DNA from: a bacterium | GTDB taxonomy: Bacteria; Pseudomonadota; Alphaproteobacteria; Caulobacterales; Hyphomonadaceae | DNA: 10,169 bases | Assembly (NCBI GenBank): GCA_030824255.1 | Contig: JAVBYB010000226.1 | Coordinates: 1-10,169, forward strand | Direction: 5' to 3' | Shown here: positions 1-5,804 of the stretch, one piece after another | Layout: every line of letters begins with the position of its first letter | Position numbering within the stretch: position 1 is the stretch's first letter | Program-made: the position numbers and the translations under genes | The notes under the pieces: model-generated | What the model saw: the letters and a program-made list of their open reading frames with translations, nothing else | What the model was told of the DNA's origin: nothing | Databases searched by the model: none

Positions 1-633
1 CCCGCCAATTGGGCCCCAATGGGGGAGGCGGCCGTGGTGTTCACTGAAGGTGGAGCAGCATACGCGCCAATTACCGGTCTTGTATCGGCGGGGGGTGTCA
101 TTGCGGTGAGAAGTGGGATTCTGGATGACGGTTTCCGCGTCATTGACGAACTTGGTTCGAAAGCGTCCGGCCTTGGGGCCGCAGAGAGGGGACTCGCCGA
201 AGTCGGTGTTCCGGCGACCAGATCGTCAAATCCACTGAGCCAAGTGTTGGACTTCGACGCTCACGGCAATGAGATATTCTACCGAAGCATGAGCCCGGCA
301 GACTATGCCAGGATGCAAAGGACCGGAGCGATTCCAGCAACGGGCGAAACCTTTGTTTCGCCATCCCAAGCCTACTCGGCAGGATATGACGGTGTACTTG
401 TTCGGGTTACGACGGCACCCGGGACGGCTCAGCAGCTTTCGGAAATCGGCGTGGTTGCGAACCCCGGAACCGCAAACCTATTCCCTGGAATGCCAGTGGC
501 GGCCAAGGGATGGACTGCGAACAATGCCATGCTTAAATTGGAGGGGAATGTCGTCAACACCGGCCTCGGAAGAGGCAGCGCCTTGACGACCTTCAATAAA
601 AATATTGTCAAATTTGAGCAGCTTCCAAAGTAG
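1..633 (+). CDS. C-terminal end of a polymorphic toxin, possibly ART-like (5' partial)
   Basis: The reading frame is open to the first base of the window with no stop, so the ATG at 19 is probably internal and the gene starts outside. About 210 residues are visible. The first 60 or so are rich in Gly, Ala and Val and look like a linker or pre-toxin segment. A compact domain then begins near the motif FYRSMS (residue 88 from the ATG at 19), followed by TFVSPSQAYSAGYDG and ending with NIVKFEQLPK. The pattern Arg, then a Ser-centred strand, then a late Glu resembles toxins of the ADP-ribosyltransferase fold found at the C-termini of RHS and hemagglutinin-like effectors, but catalytic residues cannot be assigned with certainty. 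A small immunity-like gene starts 20 bases after the stop, the usual layout for an effector and its antidote. The toxin reading is fairly likely; the enzymatic class is a guess. Confidence 0.6.
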   Translation, partial: PANWAPMGEAAVVFTEGGAAYAPITGLVSAGGVIAVRSGILDDGFRVIDELGSKASGLGAAERGLAEVGVPATRSSNPLSQVLDFDAHGNEIFYRSMSPADYARMQRTGAIPATGETFVSPSQAYSAGYDGVLVRVTTAPGTAQQLSEIGVVANPGTANLFPGMPVAAKGWTANNAMLKLEGNVVNTGLGRGSALTTFNKNIVKFEQLPK

Positions 634-652
634 AAACGAGGCTAAGGTGAGC

Positions 653-1087
653 ATGTTCAAAGTGTACGAACTATCTGAAGAACTGGATCACGATCCTGAG
701 CAGATCGCGCTTGCTCAGGCTCTAACGCTCAATGCGGATAAGCCGTATCTCGGCCTGAAGGGCAATCTCGGCTTGTTTGGTTCACCGGAATGGTGGGCGA
801 ACATCCGAGCCGGAGTCATGCCAACAGCGCGACTTTCGGGTGTGATCCAGCGCGTCTACACAACGGGGCAGGATGCAGTGGATGCTCCCAATACCTTCGA
901 TATGGTAACTAGTGACGGTCAAAAGCACGTCGAAGGTATTTACGTAAACTCTCCTCAAGATGTTTACAGATTTAAAGAAGGGGCCTCCATAGAAGTTGTG
1001 TACGCTATGGATGAGCTAAAGGCTCTTCTGCCTAATGGAGAGAAAAACTACAGCAATATTGTTCTTGAGATGTCGGTATCTAATTAG
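653..1087 (+). CDS. Probable immunity protein for the upstream toxin
   Basis: A soluble 144-residue acidic protein with no signal peptide or membrane segment. The frame is also open from an ATG at 605, but that start lies inside the toxin gene. The ATG at 653 is preferred because it follows the toxin stop and has a purine-rich GGTGAG stretch just upstream. I do not recognise a named immunity family. The call rests on position: it is small, on the same strand and immediately downstream of a toxin C-terminus. Base composition is less GC-rich than in the flagellar genes to the right, as is common for exchanged toxin/immunity cassettes. Its stop codon overlaps the stop of the convergent DUF4291 gene. 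If this is the antidote, it should bind and block the toxin in the cytoplasm of the producer and its kin. Confidence 0.6.
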   Translation: MFKVYELSEELDHDPEQIALAQALTLNADKPYLGLKGNLGLFGSPEWWANIRAGVMPTARLSGVIQRVYTTGQDAVDAPNTFDMVTSDGQKHVEGIYVNSPQDVYRFKEGASIEVVYAMDELKALLPNGEKNYSNIVLEMSVSN

Positions 1088-1088
1088 A
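1079..1088. other. Palindrome holding the stop codons of two convergent genes
   Basis: The ten bases TCTAATTAGA are a perfect palindrome. Read on either strand they give Ser-Asn-TAG, so the immunity-like gene and the convergent DUF4291 gene both end in Ser-Asn and overlap by 8 bases. There is no room for a separate terminator between the two genes. Confidence 0.85.
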
Positions 1089-1676
1089 GATAAGTCCGTT
1101 GTAGGCCAATTCTTCAGGGAGTAGCCTTCTGGCTTCGACGTAATGCCCCTCTACGATTAGGTCGTGGAGGCGATGAGCTAGCGGCGTAATGTCACTAATC
1201 CGTTGAATCCACTTTCTCGCATAAAGGCTGACGGCCTCTCCGCTCAGCCCGATCTGAATAGCGCGATAGGGCAACGGCTGGAGGTGCAGATCGCGTTCGG
1301 GGTCCCACTGAATCCGCACGGGCGAAGCAGCCTTCAGCTTGGCCCAATCTTCCTTGCTTATTGAAGGGGCGGGGTGGCTAGGGCAGCTATGTTCCAAAGC
1401 CCACTCGAACCCCTCCCGACTAATGTCGATCGCGAGAATCCGATGCTGGCCTGCGTCCTTATAACCCCATCCCGCGCGATACATCATCCATAGAAAAGAG
1501 GGCTTAATCCAGGTCATCCGATCCATTTTGAAGGGTGGAGAGGCGAACGTGCCGTGGGCCAAAGCGGCGTCGGCAATCTCATCGCTGTAGGCTTGGTACA
1601 CCCGGATCGTGTGCTCGTCGTAGATGGCGCGAATCTGGTTCTGTGGAATGTCGTTCATTGGCCGAATTAGCATCAT
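1080..1676 (-). CDS. DUF4291 family protein
   Basis: A 198-residue protein matching the DUF4291 family over almost its whole length. The recognised motifs, in order, are IRAIYDEHTIRVYQAYSDEI near the N-terminus, MTWIKPSFLWMMYRAGWG (about residues 54-71), the ILAIDISREGFEWAL stretch, PVRIQWDPERDL, PYRAIQIGLSGEAV and, near the end, ITPLAHRL. The family occurs in bacteria and fungi and, as far as I know, has no firmly established biochemical role, so no function is given. The start is uncertain: ATG codons at 1676, 1673 and 1658 are in frame and none has a clear Shine-Dalgarno site. Family similarity starts just after the 1658 ATG, which would give 192 residues. The gene lies between two toxin/immunity pairs on the opposite strand, so it is transcribed independently. 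It may be passenger cargo or part of the island's defence or conflict content. Confidence 0.88.
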   Translation of the reverse strand: MMLIRPMNDIPQNQIRAIYDEHTIRVYQAYSDEIADAALAHGTFASPPFKMDRMTWIKPSFLWMMYRAGWGYKDAGQHRILAIDISREGFEWALEHSCPSHPAPSISKEDWAKLKAASPVRIQWDPERDLHLQPLPYRAIQIGLSGEAVSLYARKWIQRISDITPLAHRLHDLIVEGHYVEARRLLPEELAYNGLISN

Positions 1677-1710
1677 CTGGGGGCTTGGGGTGAAGGCAAG
1701 ATAAAAGCAG

Positions 1711-1734
1711 TGGCTCCCCCTGCGGGGTAAGCCA
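1711..1734. other. Imperfect hairpin upstream of the DUF4291 gene
   Basis: The arms TGGCT-CCCC and GGGG-(TA)-AGCCA can pair around a four-base CTGC loop, with a two-base bulge. It lies about 35 bases upstream of the DUF4291 start, in its probable leader or promoter region, and has no T-tract on either strand. It could be a weak regulatory structure or nothing. No convincing promoter hexamers were found nearby. Confidence 0.25.
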
Positions 1735-1894
1735 TTGTCTGCACATTGGAATTTAGCGAGATAGACGGCACTGATAGCGAGACTCCCGTGCCGTTTTTGG
1801 TGTCGCAGAAGGTGGCGCGAAACTTTCGCTCGGTGAACTGCGAGCGCTTCGCACGGCAGGCCTCACGCGCGCGGAAATTTCGGGCAGTCTTGAA
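1731..1894 (+). pseudogene. Broken pre-toxin segment upstream of the orphan ART-like toxin module
   Basis: Two short open stretches on the plus strand join sensibly only if one base is restored. The first, open from 1731, reads ...TLEFSEIDGTDSETPVPF up to a run of five T at 1794-1798. The second, open from 1778 in another frame, reads GVAEGGAKLSLGELRAL after that run and continues without a stop into the toxin module at 1895. Adding one T would fuse them as ...TPVPFFGVAEGG... . This suggests a cassette cut from a larger toxin and then damaged by a single-base deletion in a homopolymer. A sequencing error at the T run would look the same. No ATG or credible ribosome binding site is present. 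The protein reading is inference; the open frames are seen directly. Confidence 0.45.
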
Positions 1895-2323
1895 TTGACA
1901 GGGGACATTCAGTTGTTTCGAGGGACATCGGCGGGGTGGAGAGGCTCTCCGGGTGCTCAGGCAACGGCTGTTTCAGCGTCAATGGACCCATACGTTGCGA
2001 CTATATTTGCCCTTGAAGCTCGAGCGCAGGCAGGTGAGGGAGTTCTGCTGTTCGGCAGCCGTTCTGAAATCGGAACCTTTGGTCGAGGCAACTGGATGGC
2101 AGCACAGGAACGGGAGGTGGGTGTGCTCATGAATGCTGAGCGCTTTTCGGCGAGAGCTCCCTATAATATCTCGGCCGACAGAGCGCGTGGTATTCTGGCG
2201 GAAATGGGCATGCCGGCGTTGCCTCGTTCGGTAGCAAGCCCCAGTGTTCGGAGCACGCTGATCGATGCTGCTCCGAAGATGACCCCAGCGCAAATCGCTG
2301 AATTTATGCGGCGTGCAAAGTGA
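1895..2323 (+). CDS. Orphan ART-like toxin module (C-terminal domain)
   Basis: A 142-codon frame counted from a TTG at 1895. That start is formal only: no ribosome binding site precedes it, and the frame stays open back to 1778, so this is the C-terminal part of a larger or broken gene. The sequence fits the Arg-Ser-Glu class of ADP-ribosyltransferases. QLFRGTS (about residues 6-12) supplies the first-strand Arg. AVSASMDPYVATIFALEA (about residues 25-42) resembles the Ser motif followed by the helix bearing small residues and Phe. QEREVGVLM (about residues 71-79) gives an E-x-E motif, as in arginine-modifying enzymes. The rest is helical. A candidate immunity gene begins 12 bases after the stop. 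The ART reading comes from motif pattern only. The module may be silent, or usable after recombination with a full-length toxin gene. Confidence 0.55.
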   Translation: MTGDIQLFRGTSAGWRGSPGAQATAVSASMDPYVATIFALEARAQAGEGVLLFGSRSEIGTFGRGNWMAAQEREVGVLMNAERFSARAPYNISADRARGILAEMGMPALPRSVASPSVRSTLIDAAPKMTPAQIAEFMRRAK

Positions 2324-2334
2324 GGTGGATGGAT

Positions 2335-2667
2335 ATGAATATCCAGCAAAAAGAGCTTCTTGTTAGGAGCGCGAAGGTGGACGCGGCAGGTCGGTTCGTT
2401 GTTATTGGAATTCCGAACAACGGAAAGCCCGTAAGTATAGGCGATATATTCATTACTCGATACGATGCACCGCAGACCGTGGACGATATATTGAACGAGC
2501 GACCTCGTCCCGAACCCGTAAATCGATCTGCTATTGCACTGACCGTTGCAGCCATAGACTCGATGCGACATCAGGTTGACGAACTTCCGCATGGCGTGAC
2601 GGGCGCTTTGCATCTTACCGGCACGGGAATGGAGTGCGTAACTGCAAACTGTTTCTTGATGACATAG
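2335..2667 (+). CDS. Probable immunity protein for the orphan ART-like module
   Basis: A 110-residue soluble protein with no membrane segment and no family I can name. The frame is also open from a GTG at 2320 and an ATG at 2329. The ATG at 2335 is preferred because GTGAGGTGG lies just upstream, with GAGG ending 9 bases before it; this site overlaps the toxin stop codon, a sign of translational coupling. The N-terminal half is strand-rich (FVVIGIPNNGKPVSIGDIFI), followed by a helix-prone stretch and a final strand (ALHLTGTGMECV), so a small alpha/beta or barrel-like fold is likely. Function is inferred from its position directly behind a toxin C-terminus and from its size. It is intact, so it could still protect against an incoming cognate toxin although its own toxin gene seems broken. 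Confidence 0.5.
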   Translation: MNIQQKELLVRSAKVDAAGRFVVIGIPNNGKPVSIGDIFITRYDAPQTVDDILNERPRPEPVNRSAIALTVAAIDSMRHQVDELPHGVTGALHLTGTGMECVTANCFLMT

Positions 2668-2705
2668 AGACCCAACCGAGGGCCATGAGTGAAACGCCGT
2701 AGAGA

Positions 2706-2718
2706 CTGAAGCGTCGGC
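2706..2718 (+). repeat. Candidate left terminal repeat of the IS66 remnant
   Basis: CTGAAGCGTCGGC lies just beyond the tnpC stop. It resembles the reverse complement of the right end, GTAAGCGTCCGGC, sharing AAGCGTC and GGC with one gap. The match is short and imperfect and does not extend further inward, so the boundary is tentative. Confidence 0.35.
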
Positions 2719-2723
2719 ATAGC

Positions 2724-3587
2724 TCAGGCTACGAGATTGTCTGGCTGCGCTGCGATGGAGGCGCGACACCAAGGCGCCAACTCACCCACGCGCTTCGCCG
2801 GATACTCAGCGATGCGGCTGAGCACATCGGTGAGCCAGGCCTGCGGATCGACCTTGTTCAGCTTCGCGGTCTCGATCAGGGTGAGTGCGATGGCGGCGGC
2901 TTTGCCTCCGCCTTCAGATCCGGCGGACAGCCAGTTCTTGCGGCCGAGCGCCACGCCGCGCATGGCGCGTTCGGCGGCGTTGTTGTCGATCTCGAGGCGT
3001 CCGTCTGTGAGATAGACTTCGAGATGCGGCAGGCGCGAGAGCGCATAGCGGATGGCCTTGGCAAGGTCTGACTTCCCGGAGATCGTCTGCAGCTGCGATT
3101 GCAGCCAGTGTGTGAGTTCCTCGAACATGGGCTTGGCCTTGGCCTGGCGGATCGCGGCGCGTTGGTCCGGTGGCTTGCCGCGCACTTCGGCCTCGACGGT
3201 GTACAGGTCCGCGATCCGCTTGACGGCCTCTGCGGCGATGGGTGAGCCGGTCGCCTGCGCGATGTCGAAGAGCTTGCGGCGGACATGGGCGAGGCAGGCA
3301 ACTTCCGTGATCCCGCCAGTGCGGTAAAGCTCCTCGAACCCGGCATAGCCATCGGCATGCATGAAGCCGCTGTAGCCATTGAGGTGTTCAGCAGGGCGAA
3401 GGCCCTTCCGGTCCATCGAGAACCGATAGCAGGCCGCAGGCGGAACGTCTGATCCCCATGGCCGCTCGTCACGCACATAGGTCCAGACCCGGCCGGTCTT
3501 CGTCTTGCCGTTGCCGGGGCTGAGAACGCTGACGGGCGTGTCATCGGCGTGGATGGCGGCGCCGCTCCGAACAGGCGAATACCGCAC
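2724..3587 (-). pseudogene. tnpC: IS66 transposase TnpC, C-terminal half only
   Basis: A 287-codon frame with strong similarity to the IS66 transposase catalytic domain. The visible acidic triad is Asp in IHADDTPV (residues 12-19), Asp in GFMHADGYAGF (about residue 79) and Glu in IDNNAAERAM (about residue 206), so the DDE core is present. The family C-terminal tail follows (WLTDVLSRIAEYPA, then a short Trp-containing end). Full TnpC proteins have roughly 500 residues, with an N-terminal coiled coil, a zinc-binding region and a DNA-binding region; all of that is missing. The frame opens with a GTG at 3587 without a ribosome binding site, and similarity begins only a few residues before the first catalytic Asp, so this is a deletion product rather than a functional short transposase. 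Confidence 0.85.
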
Positions 3588-3901
3588 AGCAGAGCGATCT
3601 CGATCGATGATGGCGCAGCGACAGCGAGATCGGCGGGCTTGCGATCACCCTTCACCTCAGGCGCTGCGGAAATGACGAGGTCCGGCGTTATCTCGACGGG
3701 CAACAAGGCCGGGCCGGACAGCCTGCGCGTGTTGAAGCGCTGATCCTTCCGCCAAATGAACACCATGTTGGCGTTGAGGCCATGCCTGCGGGCCACCTCC
3801 GCAACGCTCGCACCGGGCGCCATGGCCTCCGCCACGACAGCCAGCTTGAAATCGTAGCTATGATGCCGCCGCTCCCGACGCGGGGTCCTGCGATCAGTCA
3901 T
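3572..3901 (-). pseudogene. tnpA: IS66 TnpA (OrfA), 3'-truncated
   Basis: The ATG at 3901 starts a protein beginning MTDRRTPRRERRHHSYDFKL, followed by the helix-turn-helix typical of IS66/IS3-type OrfA (VVAEAMAPGASVAEVARRHG, then NANMVFIWRKDQRF). After about 110 residues, near SIEIALLCGIRL, the similarity stops and the frame runs on antisense-like through the tnpC remnant in the wrong phase as far as 2876. That extension is not a real protein part. Known OrfA proteins have roughly 120-150 residues, so the last portion was lost in the deletion that also removed tnpB. A GTG-type start slightly upstream (3925) exists, but it would lie inside the hairpin that precedes this gene. Confidence 0.75.
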
Positions 3902-3907
3902 TCCCAA

Positions 3908-3933
3908 GTGTCCGCTTGCAACCAAGCGGACAC
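3908..3933 (-). promoter_or_regulatory. Perfect hairpin directly before the tnpA start
   Basis: The arms GTGTCCGCTTG and CAAGCGGACAC form an 11-base-pair perfect stem around a four-base loop. On the tnpA strand only six bases (TTGGGA, the likely Shine-Dalgarno region) separate the stem from the ATG at 3901. There is no U-tract, so it is not an ordinary terminator. In several insertion sequences a stem at this place blocks translation of the transposase from transcripts that enter from outside; that role here is inference. Binding of a protein to the DNA palindrome is an alternative. Confidence 0.6.
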
Positions 3934-3992
3934 CATCACCCGCTTAAGCCGAGCAAACTGTCAGACCGCTACGGCACCACAAGGGCGGGGAG

Positions 3993-4005
3993 GCCGGACG
4001 CTTAC
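3993..4005 (-). repeat. Right terminal repeat of the IS66 remnant
   Basis: On the minus strand it reads GTAAGCGTCCGGC, with the GTAAGCG start that is characteristic of IS66 family ends. It lies about 90 bases upstream of tnpA, as expected for the promoter-side end of the element. Confidence 0.6.
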
Positions 4006-4140
4006 CCAGGGAACGACGCAGGCGACGCCCTACGCCTACGAGACGATCGGCGGGCGGGCGCAGCTTGTCACCGTGACGATTCCCGGCATGCCGGGCGTGG
4101 TTCGGCAAACCGTGTCTTATCTCTATCGGGCGCCAGTAAG
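4006..4140 (+). pseudogene. Coding-like scrap of an unidentified gene next to the IS66 end
   Basis: In the frame beginning just after the right end of the IS, the plus strand gives a protein-like stretch containing QGTTQATPYAYETIGGRAQL and then VTVTIPGMPGVVRQTVSYLY. Third codon positions are mostly G or C, and the product is strand-rich. The frame does not stop at a natural place: it runs on antisense into the flagellar small-protein gene that ends at 4123. The scrap is therefore probably the remnant of a gene cut at both sides, by the IS on the left and by a junction with the flagellar operon near 4125-4140 on the right. I do not recognise the family. A perfect palindrome, CCCGGCATGCCGGG, lies inside at 4082-4095. 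Confidence 0.35.
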
Positions 4141-4464
4141 CTGCAGTAGAGCGTGGCTGAGCGCGCTACTGCTTCCGATATCCGCCATGATGACCTCCTT
4201 TACCTTGGTCACAATCTCCTGGAAGCGCGCGTCGTCCTCGATGTCGGCGCCGAGTTCCTCAAGCAGAATGCTGGCGATCAAGGCGCGCTGGAGATCATCT
4301 TCCGATGCTTGTCCCTGGGAGGCGATCTCGCGCACGCGTTGAAGGGCCGTGCGTCGCTCTGCCGAGGCGACGTTTTGACCGACCGGCCGACGCGATTGGT
4401 GTGCGCGCTGCAGGTGGCTGCGCAAAAGCATGAGCGCCTGATCGACGTTGGTTATGCGTGTCAT
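4123..4464 (-). CDS. Small helical protein at the end of the flagellar operon
   Basis: A 113-residue protein predicted from composition to be nearly all helix, with charged N-terminal helices and an acidic middle (LLEELGADIEDDARFQEIV). There is no signal peptide or membrane segment. The ATG at 4464 follows a purine-rich GAAGGGAAAGCAGAGG sequence, and the gene begins 21 bases after the TPR gene, so it is the last visible member of the operon. I do not recognise the family. Size, helicity and position beside a TPR protein in a flagellar export operon would suit an export chaperone or assembly factor, but no motif proves this. The end of the gene abuts the rearranged IS-flanking region, so its last residues could have been altered by the junction. 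Confidence 0.7.
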   Translation of the reverse strand: MTRITNVDQALMLLRSHLQRAHQSRRPVGQNVASAERRTALQRVREIASQGQASEDDLQRALIASILLEELGADIEDDARFQEIVTKVKEVIMADIGSSSALSHALLQLTGAR

Positions 4465-4485
4465 GGCCTCTGCTTTCCCTTCCCG

Positions 4486-5049
4486 CTAGTTCAGCCGCTG
4501 GCGATTGGAGAACTGGCGGAGGATGAGCGAGGTCTCGGAAACATCCGAGCTGGCAGCCTCTTGTGTCGCCCCGGCGAGCAGCGGTGCGGACTGATCGATG
4601 ATTATCTGCATATCCTTGTTGAGCGGCGCATTCTCCTGATTGAGGTCAATGCCGCGGCGCAGGTTCTCGATCGTACCCACAAAGTCGTCGCGGATCAGGC
4701 AGCGAAGGCCATCAACGAAGGCGCGCAGGTAGTGCGCGTCGGGCAGGCGATCGAGCGGGCCGAACGTGGCGAGGGCGGTGTTGGCTTCGCCGGAGGTGAG
4801 CTGAAACAGGCCGAGCTGAAAGCGAGCGATCGCGAAGTCTGGCGCTAGTTCCACTGCGCGGGTGAGGGAACGATGCGCCTCAATGATGCGGCCGGCGCTG
4901 ATAAGCGTGGAGCCGTAGAGAAAATGCAGCCGCGGATCTTCTGGAAACTGGGCTAGCAGCATTTCCATCTGCGGCAGCTGATCTTGCGGCGCCATGTTCA
5001 TCGCCTGGGTGAGATTTTCAATCGATACATTGTCGCAAAGTTTTGTCAT
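4486..5049 (-). CDS. TPR repeat protein in the flagellar operon
   Basis: A 187-residue soluble protein with two to three tetratricopeptide repeats. The clearest run from DPRLHFLYGSTLISAGRIIE to ELAP (residues 38-70) and from DFAIARFQLGLFQLTSGEAN on (residues 71-101); a degenerate third spans about 105-138. The N-terminal 35 residues are another helix pair, and the C-terminal 50 are polar and possibly disordered. The ATG at 5049 overlaps the stop of the sigma factor gene (ATGA), with GGGAG six bases upstream, so translation is coupled. Small TPR proteins in type III export loci often act as chaperones of exported subunits. By position this protein could serve a hook or filament substrate or regulate the sigma factor, but its partner cannot be read from the sequence. 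Confidence 0.8.
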   Translation of the reverse strand: MTKLCDNVSIENLTQAMNMAPQDQLPQMEMLLAQFPEDPRLHFLYGSTLISAGRIIEAHRSLTRAVELAPDFAIARFQLGLFQLTSGEANTALATFGPLDRLPDAHYLRAFVDGLRCLIRDDFVGTIENLRRGIDLNQENAPLNKDMQIIIDQSAPLLAGATQEAASSDVSETSLILRQFSNRQRLN

Positions 5050-5804
5050 GCTTGCTCCCGTTCAGGCTGTCGTAATCGCGCACGCACGTGTTCCAGCGCC
5101 TTGCGATGAAGCTGGGATATCCGACCCTTGCTCAACCCCAGCATGTCGGCGATGAGCGTGAAAGACACGCCTTTTAGATAGTGTTGCTCAAGCACCGTAC
5201 GTTCAGCGTCAGGCAGGTGGGCAATCTCCTCAAGCACGCAAACCTGCATCTCGTTCCAGCTGACGCTGTGATAGCCATTGATCATTGGCTCGGTTGCGAT
5301 GCTGCCAGCCAAGTTGGCCGTATCCTCAAGAAGAAAGCCAAGCGCCAGGCCGACGGCAAGATCGGTCAAGGCTGCAAGAGGATCGGATGCGGACAACGTC
5401 TGGGTCGGGGCAAGAGACTGCATGCGCTCACGCTCGAGGCGCCGGCGTTCGCTGTAACGAGCGCCTGCCTCGCTGGAGCGCGCTAGCGCGTCAGAGATGG
5501 CGCCTCTTATCCGTGGGCGGGCATAGGCGCCGAACGGCGTCGCCCTGAGCGGATCATACCGATCGATCGCTTCTAGAAGCCCGCGATAAGCCAGTTGCTC
5601 GAAATCGATACGTTCAAGGCCGTAGGCCGGTCTCCTTCTGAACTCAAACGATGCAATCCGGCGGGCTAGCTCGTGGTAGTTTGAGAAGATTGTTTCGCGG
5701 CAAGCAGCTTGGTCCTCGAAACGCAATCTGCGCCAAAGCGAGGCCTCGACCCAGGCGGGTCGCTGTACGAGCGTGATACCCAGTGGCGGCTTCGGTGAGT
5801 TCAT
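5046..5804 (-). CDS. fliA: FliA-type sigma factor (sigma-28 family)
   Basis: A 252-residue sigma-70 family protein of the flagellar class, expected to direct RNA polymerase to late flagellar promoters. Region 2 spans about residues 40-110 and includes FEQLAYRGLLEAIDRYDP and then FGAYARPRIRGAISDAL, a classic FliA signature. Region 4 spans about 190-245, with LPDAERTVLEQHYLKGVSF and the helix-turn-helix IADMLGLSKGRISQLHRKAL. The region between (about 110-185) is poorly conserved compared with usual FliA. A longer frame opens at 5843, but the ATG at 5804 is preferred: it overlaps the fliP stop as ATGA, has GGTGG upstream, and avoids overlapping fliP by about 40 bases. Lying inside a structural operon, directly after fliP, is unusual. 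No anti-sigma factor FlgM is visible in the window. Confidence 0.88.
   Translation of the reverse strand: MNSPKPPLGITLVQRPAWVEASLWRRLRFEDQAACRETIFSNYHELARRIASFEFRRRPAYGLERIDFEQLAYRGLLEAIDRYDPLRATPFGAYARPRIRGAISDALARSSEAGARYSERRRLERERMQSLAPTQTLSASDPLAALTDLAVGLALGFLLEDTANLAGSIATEPMINGYHSVSWNEMQVCVLEEIAHLPDAERTVLEQHYLKGVSFTLIADMLGLSKGRISQLHRKALEHVRARLRQPEREQA

Larger units (their letters stand above)
2706..4005 (-). mobile_element. IS66 family insertion sequence, internally deleted
   Basis: Read on the minus strand, the element begins at 4005 with GTAAGCGTCCGGC, a typical IS66-style end. It carries the start of tnpA and then the C-terminal half of tnpC, and closes near 2706, where CTGAAGCGTCGGC is an imperfect match to the other end. 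Intact IS66 elements are about 2.5 kb with tnpA, tnpB and tnpC. Here only about 1.3 kb remains: tnpB, the end of tnpA and the N-terminal half of tnpC are missing. No matching 8-base target duplication is seen next to the two ends (CGTAGAGA left, CCAGGGAA right). The left boundary is therefore uncertain, or a rearrangement after insertion removed one flank. The element cannot move by itself unless a full relative supplies proteins. Confidence 0.75.

Noticed and set aside
1790..1802. Programmed -1 frameshifting at the T run
   Set aside because: The seven bases GTTTTTG do not fit the canonical X XXY YYZ pattern (first base differs), and no stimulating stem or internal Shine-Dalgarno site is evident. 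A deletion or read error is simpler.
2161..2772. A 203-codon minus-strand frame over the orphan toxin and immunity genes
   Set aside because: It has no recognisable domain and lies antisense to the motif-bearing toxin frame and the immunity gene, which has a good ribosome binding site.
2876..3925. A 349-codon minus-strand frame across the IS66 remnant
   Set aside because: Only the first part (to about 3572) is TnpA. The rest is tnpC read in the wrong phase, with Ser/Arg/Pro-rich nonsense.
4082..4095. Palindrome CCCGGCATGCCGGG downstream of the flagellar operon as a terminator
   Set aside because: The stem would be only five pairs around a four-base loop, with no T-tract on either strand, and the bases lie inside a coding-like fragment.
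4153..4848. A 231-codon plus-strand frame with a plausible-looking amino acid composition
   Set aside because: It is antisense to the small helical protein and the TPR gene, which have ribosome binding sites, operon coupling and repeat structure. High GC makes such shadow frames common.
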